A DNA stretch of 64,000 nucleotides. Origin: Glandiceps talaboti (taxonomy: Eukaryota > Hemichordata > Enteropneusta > Spengelidae). The stretch is taken from assembly GCF_964340395.1 (NCBI RefSeq), contig NC_135556.1, positions 67,001-131,000 of the forward strand, read 5' to 3'. Position numbers and translations under genes: made by a program. Positions 24,071 through 36,883 of this stretch are shown in pieces (position 1 is the first letter of the stretch; each line of letters opens with the position of its first letter). The notes below the pieces were generated by a model. The model was not told the origin of the DNA. It searched no databases and saw only the letters and a program-made list of their open reading frames with translations.

Positions 24071-27000
24071 GTGCAAACAACTCAAAACCGATCAAAACCA
24101 GTCAACACAGGTTTAAAACCGGTCAAAACTGATCAAAACTGGTCAACACCTGTGCAAACCTGTCAAACCGGTCCAAACCGGTCAACAATAGGTGCAAACA
24201 ACTCAAATCCCATCAAAACTTGTCAAAACCTGTCAAAACCTTTCAAAACCGGTCCAAATCGGTCGAAAACCAAGTGAAAACTGGTCAAAACTGGTCCAAA
24301 CCTGTCCAAACCTGTCCAAACTGGTCTAAATGGGTCGGAAAACTGTCAAAACTGGTCAAAACCTGTCAAAACTGGTTCAAACCTGTCGAAACCTATCGAA
24401 ACCATTCCCAAACTGGTGAAAACAAGTCAAAACTGATCAAAACCAGTCAACACCGGTTTAAAACCAGTGAAAACTGGTCAAAACCTTTCGCAAACCGGTT
24501 TAAAACCAGTTAAATCTGGTCAAAACCTGTCCAAACCTTTCAACACCGGTCCAAACCGGTCAAAAACCAGTGCAAACAAGTCAAAACTGATCAAAACCAA
24601 TCAACACTGGTTTTAAACCGGTCAAAACTGATCAAAACTGGTCAAAACCTGTGCAAACTACTCAAAACCCGTCAAAACCTGTCCAAACCTGTCCAAACCG
24701 GTCCAAACCGGTCCAAAACCTATCCAAACCGGTCCAAAACCAGTGCAAACAAGTCAAAACTGATCAAAACCAGTCAACACTGGTTTTAAACCGGTCAAAA
24801 CTGATCTAAACTGGTCAAAACCTGTCAAAACCGGTTCAAACCTGTCGAAACCTATCGAAACCAGTCCAAAACTGGTGCAAACAAGTCAAAACTGATCAAA
24901 ACCAGTCAACACAGGTTTAAAACCGGTCAAAACTGATCAAAACTGGTCAAAACCTGTCGCAAACCGGTTTAAAACAAGTGAAAACTGGTCAAAACCTGTG
25001 CAAACCTGTCAAACCGGTCCAAAACGGTCAAAAATAGGTGCAAACAACTCAAAACCCCTCAAAACCGATCAAAACTTGTCAAAACCTGTCCAAACCTTTT
25101 AAAACCGGTCCAAAACGGTCGAAAACCAGTGCAAACAAGTCAAAACTGATCAAAATCAGTCAACACTGGTTTTAAATCGGTCAAAACTGATCAAAACTGG
25201 TCAAAACCTGTGCTAACATATCAAAACCGGTCCAAAACCTGTCCAAACCGGTCCAAACCTGTCCAAAACCATTCCAAACCGGTCACAACCTGTCCAAACC
25301 GGTCCACAACCATTGCAAACAAGACAAAAAAGGTCAAAACCTGTCCATACCGGTTTTAAACCAGTCAAATCCGATCATAATTAGTTAAAACATAAACAAT
25401 ACTGTCAAAACCCGACCAAACCGCAAACCGATCGACACCTGTCCAAACCTGTTCTGTACAGGTTTAAATGAGTCAAAACCTGTGCAAACCTGTCCAAACG
25501 GTCCAAACCGGTGGACACCTGTCCAAACCTGTTCTGTACAGGTTTAAATGAGTCAAAACACGTGCAAACCTGTCCAAACGGTCCAAACCGGTCGAAAACC
25601 TATCCAAGGCGGACCAAAACTGGTGAAAATGAGTCAATATCGGTCAAAACCTTCCAAATTGGTTATAAACAGGTGAAAACAGATCAAAACTGGTCAAAAC
25701 CTGTCAAAACTGGTTCAAACCTGTCGAAACCTATCGAAACCATTCCCAAACTGGTGAAAACAAGTCACAACCAATCAAAACCAGTCAACACCGGTTTAAA
25801 ACCAGTGAAAACTGGTCAAAACCTTTCGCAAACCGGTTTAAAACCAGTTAAATCTGGTCAAAACCTGTCCAAACCTTTCAACACCGGTCCAAACCGGTCA
25901 AAAACCAGTGCAAACAAGTCAAAACTGATCAAAACCAATCAAAACTGGTTTTAAACCGGTCAAAACTGATCAAAACTGGTCAAAACCTGTGCAAACAACT
26001 CAAAACCCGTCAAAACCTGTCCAAACCTGTCCAAACCGGTCCAAACCGGTCCAAAACCTATCCAAACCGGTCCAAAACCAGTGCAAACAAGTCAAAACTG
26101 ATCAAAACCAGTCAACACTGGTTTTAAACCGGTCAAAACTGATCTAAACTGGTCAAAACCTGTCAAAACCGGTTCAAACCTGTCGAAACCTATCGAAACC
26201 AGTCCAAAACTGGTGCAAACAAGTCAAAACTGATCAAAACCAGTCAACACAGGTTTAAAACCGGTCAAAACTGATCAAAACTGGTCAAAACCTGTCGCAA
26301 ACCGGTTTAAAACAAGTGAAAACTGGTCAAAACCTGTGCAAACCTGTCAAACCGGTCCAAAACGGTCAAAAATAGGTGCAAACAACTCAAAACCCCTCAA
26401 AACCGATCAAAACTTGTCAAAACCTGTCCAAACCTTTTAAAACCGGTCCAAACCGGTCGAAAACCAGTGCAAACAAGTCAAAACTGATCAAAATCAGTCA
26501 ACACTGGTTTTAAATCGGTCAAAACTGATCAAAACTGGTCAAAACCTGTGCAAACATATCAAAACCGGTCCAAAACCTGTCCAAACCGGTCCAAACCTGT
26601 CCAAAACCTATCCAAACCTGTCCAAAACCAGTGCAAACAAGTCAAAACTGATCAAAACCAGTCAATACCGGTTTAAAACCGGTCAAAACTGATCAAAACT
26701 AGTCAAAACCTGTCAAAATCGGTTCAAACCTGTCGAAACCTATCGAAACCAGTCCAAAACTGGTGCAAACAACTCAAAACCGATCAAAACCAGTCAACAC
26801 AGGTTTAAAACCGGTCAAAACTGATCAAAACTGGTCAACACCTGTGCAAACCTGTCAAACCGGTCCAAACCGGTCAAAAATAGGTGCAAACAACTCAAAT
26901 CCCATCAAAACTTGTCAAAACCTGTCAAAACCTTTCAAAACCGGTCCAAATCGGTCGAAAACCAAGTGAAAACTGGTCAAAACTGGTCCAAACCTGTCCA

Positions 27001-29455
27001 AACCTGTCCAAACTGGTCTAAATGGGTCGGAAAACTATCAAAACTGGTCAAAACCTGTCAAAACTTGTTCAAACCTGTCGAAACCTATCGAAACCATTCC
27101 CAAACTGGTGAAAACAAGTCAAAACTGATCAAAACCAGTCAACACCGGTTTAAAACCAGTGAAAACTGGTCAAAACCTTTCGCAAACCGGTTTAAAACCA
27201 GTTAAATCTGGTCAAAACCTGTCCAAACCTTTCAACACCGGTCCAAACCGGTCAAAAACCAGTGCAAACAAGTCAAAACTGATCAAAACCAATCAACACT
27301 GGTTTTAAACCGGTCAAAACTGATCAAAACTGGTCAAAACCTGTGCAAACAAATCAAAACCCGTCAAAACCTGTCCAAACCTGTCAAAACCGGTCCAAAC
27401 CGGTCCAAAACCTATCCAAACCGGTTCAAAACCAGTGCAAACAAGTCAAAACTGATCAAAACCAGTCAACACTGGTTTTAAACCGGTCAAAACTGATCTA
27501 AACTGGTCAAAACCTGTCAAAACCGGTTCAAACCTGTCGAAACCTATCGAAACCAGTCCAAAACTGGTGCAAACAAGTCAAAACCGATCAAAACCAGTCA
27601 ACACAGGTTTAAAACCGGTCAAAACTGATCAAAACTGGTCAAAACCTGTCGCAAACCGGTTTAAAACAAGTGAAAACTGGTCAAAACCTGTGCAAACCTG
27701 TCAAACCGGTCCAAAACCCGTCAAAAATAGGTGCAAACAACTCAAAACCCCTCAAAACCGATCAAAACTTGTCAAAACCTGTCCAAACCTTTTAAAACCG
27801 GTCCAAACCGGTCGAAAACCAGTGCAAACAAGTCAAAACTGATCAAAATCAGTCAACACTGGTTTTAAATCGGTCAAAACTGATCAAAACTGGTCAAAAC
27901 CTGTGCAAACATATCAAAACCGGTCCAAAACCTGTCCAAACCGGTCCAAACCTGTCCAAAACCATTCCAAACCGGTCACAACCTGTCCAAACCGGTCCAC
28001 AACCATTGCAAACAAGACAAAAAAGGTCAAAACCTGTCCATACCGGTTTTAAACCAGTCAAATCCGATCATAATTAGTTAAAACATAAACAATACTGTCA
28101 AAACCCGACCAAACCGCAAACCGATCGACACCTGTCCAAACCTGTTCTGTACAGGTTTAAATGAGTCAAAACCTGTGCAAACCTGTCCAAACGGTCCAAA
28201 CCGGTGGACACCTGTCCAAACCTGTTCTGTACAGGTTTAAATGAGTCAAAACATGTGCAAACCTGTCCAAACGGTCCAAACCGGTCGAAAACCTATCCAA
28301 GGCGGACCAAAACTGGTGAAAATGAGTCAATATCGGTCAAAACCTTCCAAATTGGTTATAAACAGGTGAAAACAGATCAAAACTGGTCAAAACCTGTCAA
28401 AACTGGTTCAAACCTTTCGAAATCTATCGAAACCAGTCCAAAACTGGTGAAAACAAGTCAAAACCGATCAAAACCAGTCAACACCGGTTTAAAACCAGTG
28501 AAAACTGGTCAAAACCTTTCGCAAACCGGTTTAAAACCAGTTAAATCTGGTCAAAACCTGTGCAAACCTGTCAAACCGGTCCAAACCGGTCAAAAACCAG
28601 TGCAAACAAGTCAAAACTGATCAAAACCAGTCAACACTGGTTTTAAACCGGTCAAAACTGATCAAAACTGGTCAAAACCTGTCAAAACTGGTTCAAACCT
28701 GTCGAAACCTATCGAAACCAGTCCAAAACTGGTGCAAACAAGTCAAAACCGATCAAAACCAGTCAACACAGGTTTAAAACCGGTCAAAACTGATCAAAAC
28801 TGGTCAAAACCTGTCGCAAACCGGTTTAAAACAAGTGAAAACTGGTCAAAACCTGTGCAAACCTGTCAAACCGGTCCAAAACGGTCAAAAATAGGTGCAA
28901 ACAACTCAAAACCCGTCAAAACCGATCAAAACTTGTCAAAACCTGTCCAAACCTTTCAAAACCGGTCCAAACCGGTCGAAAACCAGTGCAAACAAGTCAA
29001 AACTGATCAAAATCAGTCAACACTGGTTTTAAATCGGTCAAAACTGATCAAAACTGGTCAAAACCTGTGCAAACATATCAAAACCGGTCCAAAACCTGTC
29101 CAAACCGGTCTAAACCTGTCCAAAACCATTCCAAACCGGTCACAACCTGTCCAAACCGGTCCACAACCATTGCAAACAAGACAAAAAAGGTCAAAACCTG
29201 TCCATACCGGTTTTAAACCAGTCAAATCCGATCATAATTAGTTAAAACATAAACAATACTGTCAAAACCCGACCAAACCGCAAACCGATCGACACCTGTC
29301 CAAAACTTGTTCTGTACAGGTTTAAATGAGTCAAAACCTGTGCAAACCTGTCCAAACGGTCCAAACCGGTGGACACCTGTCCAAACCTGTTCTGTACAGG
29401 TTTAAATGAGTCAAAACATGTGCAAACCTGTCCAAACGGTCCAAACCGGTCGAAA
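24071..29455. repeat. 2,692-bp composite HOR, M landmark returns
   Basis: Module starts at 24,071 and 26,763 are 2,692 bp apart and M anchors at 25,379 and 28,072 are 2,693 bp apart. The first copy contains one type A pass that enters the M block (near 25,270, ccaaaaccattcc) and one that does not (near 26,600, ccaaaacctatcc). The two copies part company after the M 3' end: 25,705 reads cctgtcgaaacctatcg and 28,398 reads cctttcgaaatctatcg. A third M anchor at 29,236 lies only 1,164 bp after the second. Confidence 0.75.
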
Positions 29456-30637
29456 ACCTATCCTAGGCGGACGAAAACTGGTGAAAATGAGTCAATATCG
29501 GTCAAAACCTTCCAAATTGGTTATAAACAGGTCAAAACTGATCAAAACTAGTCAAACCTGTCCAAAATAGGTGCAAACAAGTCAAAACCGATCAAAACAA
29601 GTCAACACCGGTTTAAAACCGGTCAAACCTGATCAAAACTGGTCAAAATCTGTGCAAACCTGTCAAACCGGTCCAAACTGGTCAAAAATAGGTGCAAACA
29701 ACTCAAAACCCGTCAAAACCGATCAAAACTTGTCAAAACCTGTCGCAAACCGGTTTAAACCTATCCAAACCTGTCCAAAATAGGTGCAAACAACTCAAAA
29801 CCAGTCAAAACCTGTCAAAACCTGTCAAAACCGGTCCAAACCGGTCCAAAACCTATCCAAACCTGTCCAAAACCAGTGCAAACAAGTCAAAACTGATCAA
29901 AACCAGTCAATACCGGTTTAAAACCGGTCAAAACTGATCAAAACTGGTCAACACCTGTGCAAACCTGTCAAACAGGTCAAAACCGGTCAAAAATAGGTGC
30001 AAACAACTCAAATCCCATCAAAACTTGTCAAAACCTGTCAAAACCTTTCAAAACCGGTCCAAATCGGTCGAAAACCAAGTGAAAACTGGTCAAAACTGGT
30101 CCAAACCTGTCCAAACCTGTCAAAACTGGTCTAAATGGGTCGTAAAACTGTCAAAACTGGTCAAAACAAGTCAAAACCTGTCCAAGACCATTCAAAACCA
30201 GTCAAAACCTGTCCAAACCTATCCAAAAACCATTTTTAAACCAGTTAAAACTGAGTCAAACCTGGTCAAATCCGGTCCAAAACCAATGCAAACAAGTCAA
30301 AACCGATCAAAACCTGTGCAAACCTGTGCAAACCTGTCCAAAACAATTCCAAACCAGTCAAAACCTTTCCGAACCAGTCCATAACCGATGTAAATGAGTC
30401 AAAACCAGTCAAAAACAGTCAACACTGGTTTTAAACAGGTCAAAACAGATCAAAACTGGTCAAAACCTGTGCAAACATATCAAAACCGGTCCAAAACCTG
30501 TCCAAACCGGTCCAAACCTGTCCAAAACCATTCCAAACCGGTCACAACCTGTCCAAACCGGTCCACAACCATTGCAAACAAGACAAAAAAGGTCAAAACC
30601 TGTCCATACCGGTTTTAAACCAGTCAAATCCGATCAT
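29456..30637. repeat. Transition unit, first landmark B
   Basis: The left part (29,571-29,940) resembles 6,702-7,050. From about 30,000 a type A stretch appears in altered form (aaatgggtcgtaaaac in place of aaatgggtcgg) and leads into landmark B, not seen earlier in the window. The unit ends at the M anchor at 30,638. Confidence 0.7.
30135..30410. repeat. B landmark block, first of ten copies
   Basis: In order the block holds aaatgggtcgtaaaac, ccaagaccattc, ccatttttaaaccag, aaaactgagtc, aaaccaatgcaaac, and ends at ccgatgtaaatgagtc. The ends of the ten copies lie near 30,390; 32,905; 35,850; 38,220; 41,330; 45,460; 48,370; 50,795; 58,140 and 61,300. The copy near 32,730-32,905 lacks the first part. 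From 35.8 to 50.8 kb the end of B lies about 240 bp or less upstream of an M anchor of the single-tag kind. Function unknown; it is still in decamer register. Confidence 0.78.
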
Positions 30638-33600
30638 AATTAGTTAAAACATAAACAATACTGTCAAAACCCGACCAAACCGCAAACCGATCGACACCTG
30701 TCCAAACCTGTTCTGTACAGGTTTAAATGAGTCAAAACCTGTGCAAACCTGTCCAAACGGTCCAAACCGGTCGACACCTGTCCAAACCTGTTCTGTACAG
30801 GTTTAAATGAGTCAAAACATGTGCAAACCTGTCCAAACGGTCCAAACCGGTCGAAAACCTATCCAAGGCGGACCAAAACTGGTGAAAATGAGTCAATACC
30901 GGTCAAAACCTTCCAAATTGGTTATAAACAGGTGAAAACAGATCAAAACTGGTCAAAACTGGTCAAAACTGGTTCAAACCTGTCGAAACCTATCGAAACC
31001 ATTCCCAAACTGGTGAAAACAAGTCAAAACTGATCAAAACCAGTCAACACCGGTTTAAAACCAGTGAAAACTGGTCAAAACCTTTCGCAAACCGGTTTAA
31101 AACCAGTTAAATCTGGTCAAAAACTGTCGAAACCTTTCAACACCGGTCCAAACCGGTCAAAAACCAGTGCAAACAAGTCAAAACTGATCAAAACCAATCA
31201 ACACTGGTTTTAAACCGGTCAAAACTGATCAAAACTGGTCAAAACCTGTGCAAACAACTCAAAACCCGTCAAAACCTGTCCAAACCTGTCCAAACCGGTC
31301 CAAACCGGTCCAAAACCTATCCAAACCGGTCAAAAACCAGTGCAAACAAGTCAAAACTGATCAAAACCAGGCAACACTGGTTTTAAACCGGTCAAAACTG
31401 ATCTAAACTGGTCAAAACCTGTCAAAACCGGTTCAAACCTGTCGAAACCTATCGAAACCAGTCCAAAACTGGTGCAAACAAGTAAAAACCGATCAAAACC
31501 AGTCAACACAGGTTTAAAACCGGTCAAAACTGATCAAAACTGGTCAAAACCTGTCGCAAACCGGTTTAAAACAAGTGAAAACTGGTCAAAACCTGTGCAA
31601 ACCTGTCAAACCGGTCCAAACCGGTCAAAAATCAAACAACTCAAAACCCGTCAAAACAACTCAAAACCCGTCAAAACCTGTCCAAACCTTTTAAAACCGG
31701 TCCAAACCGGTCAAAAACCCATCCAAACTTGTCCAAAACCAGTGCAAACAATCAAAACTGATCAAAACCAGTCAACACAGGTTTAAAACCGGTCAAAACT
31801 GATCAAAACTGGTCAAAACCTGTCGCAAACCGGTTTAAAACAAGTGCAAACTGGTCAAAACCTGTGCAAACCTGTCAAACCGGTCCAAAACGGTCAAAAA
31901 TAGGTGCAAACAACTCAAAACCCCTCAAAACCGATCAAAACTTGTCAAAACCTGTCCAAACCTTTCAAAACCGGTCCAAACCGGTCGAAAACCAGTGCAA
32001 ACAATTCAAAACTGATCAAAATCAGTCAACACTGGTTTTAAATCGGTCAAAACTGATCAAAACTGGTCAAAACCTGTGCAAACATATCAAAACCGGTCCA
32101 AAACCTGTCCAAACCGGTCCAAACCTGTCCAAAACCATTCCAAACCGGTCACAACCTGTCCAAACCGGTCCACAACCATTACAAACAAGACAAAAAAGGT
32201 CAAAACCTGTCCATACCGGTTTTAAACCAGTCAAATCCGATCATAATTAGTTAAAACATAAACAATACTGTCAAAACCCTACCAAACCGCAAACCGATCG
32301 ACACCTGTCCAAACCTGTTCTGTACAGGTTTAAATGAGTCAAAACCTGTGCAAACCTGTCCAAACGGTCCAAACCGGTGGACACCTGTCCAAACCTGTTC
32401 TGTACAGGTTTAAATGAGTCAAAACATGTGCAAACCTGTCCAAACGGTCCAAACCGGTCGAAAACCTATCCAAGGCGGACCAAAACTGGTGAAAATGAGT
32501 CAATATCGGTCAAAACCTTCCAAATTGGTTATAAACAGGTGAAAACAGATCAAAACTGGTCAAAACCTGTCAAAACTGGTTCAAACCTGTCGAAATCTAT
32601 CGAAACCGATCCAAAACTGGTGAAAACAAGTCAAAACCGATCAAAACCAGTCAACACCGGTTTAAAACCGATCAAAACTAGTCAAAACCTGTCGCAAACC
32701 GGTTTAAAACCAGTGAAAACCTGTCCAAACCTATCCAAAACCATTTTTAAACCAGTTAAAACTGAGTCAAAACTGGTCAAATCCGGTCCAAAACCAATGC
32801 AAGCAAGTCAAAACCGATCAAAACCTGTGCAAACCTGTGCAAACCTGTCCAAAACAATTCCAAACCAGTCAAAACCTTTCTGAACCAGTCGAAAACCGAT
32901 GTAAATGAGTCAAAACCAGTCAAAACCAGTCAACACTGGTTTTAAACCGGTCAAAACAGATCAAAACTGGTCAAAACCTGTCCAAACCTTTCAAAACCGG
33001 TCCAAACCGGTCGAAAACCAGTGCAAACAAGTCAAAACTGATCAAAATCAGTCAACACTGGTTTTAAATCGGTCAAAACTGATCAAAACTGGTCAAAACC
33101 TGTGCAAACATATCAAAACCGGTCCAAAACCTGTCCAAACCGGTCCAAACCTGTCCAAAACCATTCCAAACCGGTCACAACCTGTCCAAACCGGTCCACA
33201 ACCATTGCAAACAAGACAAAAAAGGTCAAAACCTGTCCATACCGGTTTTAAACCAGTCAAATCCGATCATAATTAGTTAAAACATAAACAATACTGTCAA
33301 AACCCGACCAAACCGCAAACCGATCGACACCTGTCCAAACCTGTTCTGTACAGGTTTAAATGAGTCAAAACCTGTGCAAACCTGTCCAAACGGTCCAAAC
33401 CGGTGGACACCTGTCCAAACCTGTTCTGTACAGGTTTAAATGAGTCAAAACCTGTGCAAACCTGTCCAAACGGTCCAAACCGGTCGAAAACCTATCCAAG
33501 GCGGACCAAAACTGGTGAAAATGAGTCAATACCGGTCAAAACCTTCCAAATTGGTTATAAACAGGTGAAAACAGATCAAAACTGGTCAACACCTGTAAAA

Positions 33601-35230
33601 ACTGGTTCAAACCTGTCGAAACCTATCGAAACCATTCCCAAACTGGTGAAAACAAGTCAAAACTGATCAAAACCAGTCAACACCGGTTTAAAACCAGTGA
33701 AAACTGGTCAAAACCTTTCGCAAACCGGTTTAAAACCAGTTAAATCTGGTCAAAACCTGTCGAAACCTTTCAACACCGGTCCAAACCGGTCAAAAACCAG
33801 TGCAAACAAGTCAAAACTGATCAAAACCAATCAACACTGGTTTTAAACCGGTCAAAACTGATCAAAACTGGTCAAAACCTGTGCAAACAACTCAAAACCC
33901 GTCAAAACCTGTCCAAACCTGTCCAAACCGGTCCAAACCGGTCCAAAACCTATCCAAACCTTTCAAAAACCAGTGCAAACAAGTCAAAACTGATCAAAAC
34001 CAGTCAACACTGGTTTTAAACCGGTCAAAACTGATCTAAAGTGGTCAAAACCTGTCAAAACCGGTTCAAACCTGTCGAAACCTATCGAAACCAGTCCAAA
34101 ACTGGTGCAAACAAGTCAAAACCGATCAAAACCAGTCAACACAGGTTTAAAACCGGTCAAAACTGATCAAAACTGGTCAAAACCTGTCGCAAACCGGTTT
34201 AAAACAAGTGAAAACTGGTCAAAACCTGTGCAAACCTGTCAAACCGGTCCAAACCGGTCAAAAATCAAACAACTCAAAACCCGTCAAAACAACTCAAAAC
34301 CCGTCAAAACCTGTCCAAACCTTTTAAAACCGGTCCAAACCGGTCAAAAACCCATCCAAACTTGTCCAAAACCAGTGCAAACAATCAAAACTGATCAAAA
34401 CCAGTCAACACAGGTTTAAAACCGGTCAAAACTGATCAAAACTTGTCAAAACCTGTCGCAAACCGGTTTAAAACAAGTGCAAACTGGTCAAAACCTGTGC
34501 AAACCTGTCAAACCGGTCCAAAACGGTCAAAAATAGGTGCAAACAACTCAAAACCCCTCAAAACCGATCAAAACTTGTCAAAACCTGTCAAAACCTTTCA
34601 AAACCGGTCCAAACCGGTCGAAAACCAGTGCAAACAATTCAAAACTGATCAAAATCAGTCAACACTGGTTTTAAATCGGTCAAAACTGATCAAAACTGGT
34701 CAAAACCTGTGCAAACATATCAAAACCGGTCCAAAACCTGTCCAAACCGGTCCAAACCTGTCCAAAACCATTCCAAACCGGTCACAACCTGTCCAAACCG
34801 GTCCACAACCATTGCAAACAAGACAAAAAAGGTCAAAACCTGTCCATACCGGTTTTAAACCAGTCAAATCCGATCATAATTAGTTAAAACATAAACAATA
34901 CTGTCAAAACCCGACCAAACCGCAAACCGATCGACACCTGTCCAAACCTGTTCTGTACAGGTTTAAATGAGTCAAAACCTGTGCAAACCTGTCCAAACGG
35001 TCCAAACCGGTGGACACCTGTCCAAACCTGTTCTGTACAGGTTTAAATGAGTCAAAACATGTGCAAACCTGTCCAAACGGTCCAAACCGGTCGAAAACCT
35101 ATCCAAGGCGGACCAAAACTGGTGAAAATGAGTCAATATCGGTCAAAACCTTCCAAATTGGTTATAAACAGGTGAAAACAGATCAAAACTGGTCAAAACC
35201 TGTCAAAACTGGTTCAAACCTGTCGAAACC
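30638..35230. repeat. 2,633-bp HOR, one full and one partial copy
   Basis: M anchors at 30,638/33,271 and 32,245/34,878 are each 2,633 bp apart, as are other landmarks (31,472/34,105; 31,864/34,497). Copy 2 leaves the register at about 35,230, where it reads cctatcgaaaccattccc and copy 1 reads tctatcgaaaccgatcc. Both copies share the derived forms actcaaaacccg in tandem (31,639 and 34,272) and gtgcaaacaatcaaaac, a lost-base variant. Confidence 0.85.
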
Positions 35231-36883
35231 TATCGAAACCATTCCCAAACTGGTGAAAACAAGTCAAAACTGATCAAAACCAGTCAATACCGGTTTAAAA
35301 CCGGTCAAAACTGATCAAAACTAGTCAAACCTGTCCAAAATAGGTGCAAACAAGTCAAAACCGATCAAAACAAGTCAACACCGGTTTAAAACCGGTCAAA
35401 CCTGATCAAAACTGGTCAAAATCTGTGCAAACCTGTCAAACCGGTCCAAACTGGTCGAAAATAGGTGCAAACAACTCAAAACCCGTCAAAACCGATCAAA
35501 ACCTGTCAAAACCTTTCAAAACCGGTCCAAATCGGTCGAAAACCAAGTGAAAACTGGTCAAAACTGGTCCAAACCTGTCCAAACCTGTCAAAACTGGTCT
35601 AAATGGGTCGTAAAACTGTCAAAACTGGTCAAAACAAGTCAAAACCTGTCCAAGACCATTCAAAACCAGTCAAAACCTGTCCAAACCTATCCAAAAACCA
35701 TTTCTAAACCAGTTAAAACTGAGTCAAAACTGGTCAAATCCGGTCCAAAACCAATGCAAACAAGACAAAACAGATCAAAACCTGTGCAAACCTGTCCAAA
35801 ACAATTCCAAACCAGTCAAAACCTTTCCGAACCAGTCCATAACCGATGTAAATGAGTCAAAACCCGTCAAAACCAGTCAACACTGGTTTTAAACTGGTCA
35901 AAACAGATCAAAACTGGTCAAAACCTGTGCAAACATATCAAAACCGGTCCAAAACCTGTCCAAACCGGTCCAAACCTGTCCAAAACCATTCCAAACCGGT
36001 CACAACCTGTCCAAACCTATGCAAACAAGACAAAAAAGGTCAAAACCTGTCCATACCGGTTTTAAACCAGTCAAATCCGATCATAATTAGTTAAAACATA
36101 AACAATACTGTCAAAACCCGACCAAACCGCAAACCGGTCGACACCTGTCCAAACCTGTTCTGTACAGGTTTAAATGAGTCAAAACCTGTGCAAACCTGTC
36201 CAAACGGTCCAAACCGGTCGAAAACCTATCCAAGGCGGACCAAAACTGGTGAAAATGAGTCAATACCGGTCAAAACCTTCCAAATTGGTTATAAACAGGT
36301 GAAAACAGATCAAAACTGGTCAAAATCTGTCAAAACCGGTTCAAACCTGTCGAAACCTATCGAAACCATGCCAAAACTGGTGCAAACAAGTCAAAACCGA
36401 TCAAAACCAGCCAACACAGGTTTAAAACCGGTCAAAACTGATCAAAACTGGTCAAAACCTGTCGCAAACCGGTTTAAAACAAGTGAAAACTGGTCAAAAC
36501 CTGTGCAAACCTGTCAAACCGGTCCAAAACGGTCAAAAATAGGTGCAAACAACTCAAAACCCGTCAAAACCGATCAAAACTTGTCCAAACCTGTCCAAAC
36601 CTTTCAAAACCGGTCCAAACCGGTCGAAAACCAGTGCAAACAAGTCAAAACTGATCAAAATCAGTCAACACTGGTTTTAAATCGGTCAAAACTGATCAAA
36701 ACTGGTCAAAACCTGTGCAAACATATCAAAACCGGTCCAAAACCTGTCCAAACCGGTCCAAACCTGTCCAAAACCATTCCAAACCGGTCACAACCTGTCC
36801 AAACCGGTCCACAACCATTGCAAACAAGACAAAAAAGGTCAAAACCTGTCCATACCGGTTTTAAACCAGTCAAATCCGATCAT
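35231..36883. repeat. Short B+M units
   Basis: It contains one B block (about 35,590-35,850) and the M anchor at 36,085, 799 bp before the next anchor at 36,884. The M block at 36,085 is the first with a single tag and cggtcgac. The longest open frame of the window (36,188-36,889, 233 codons from GTG) lies here; it is the repeat read through and I do not call it a gene. Confidence 0.7.
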
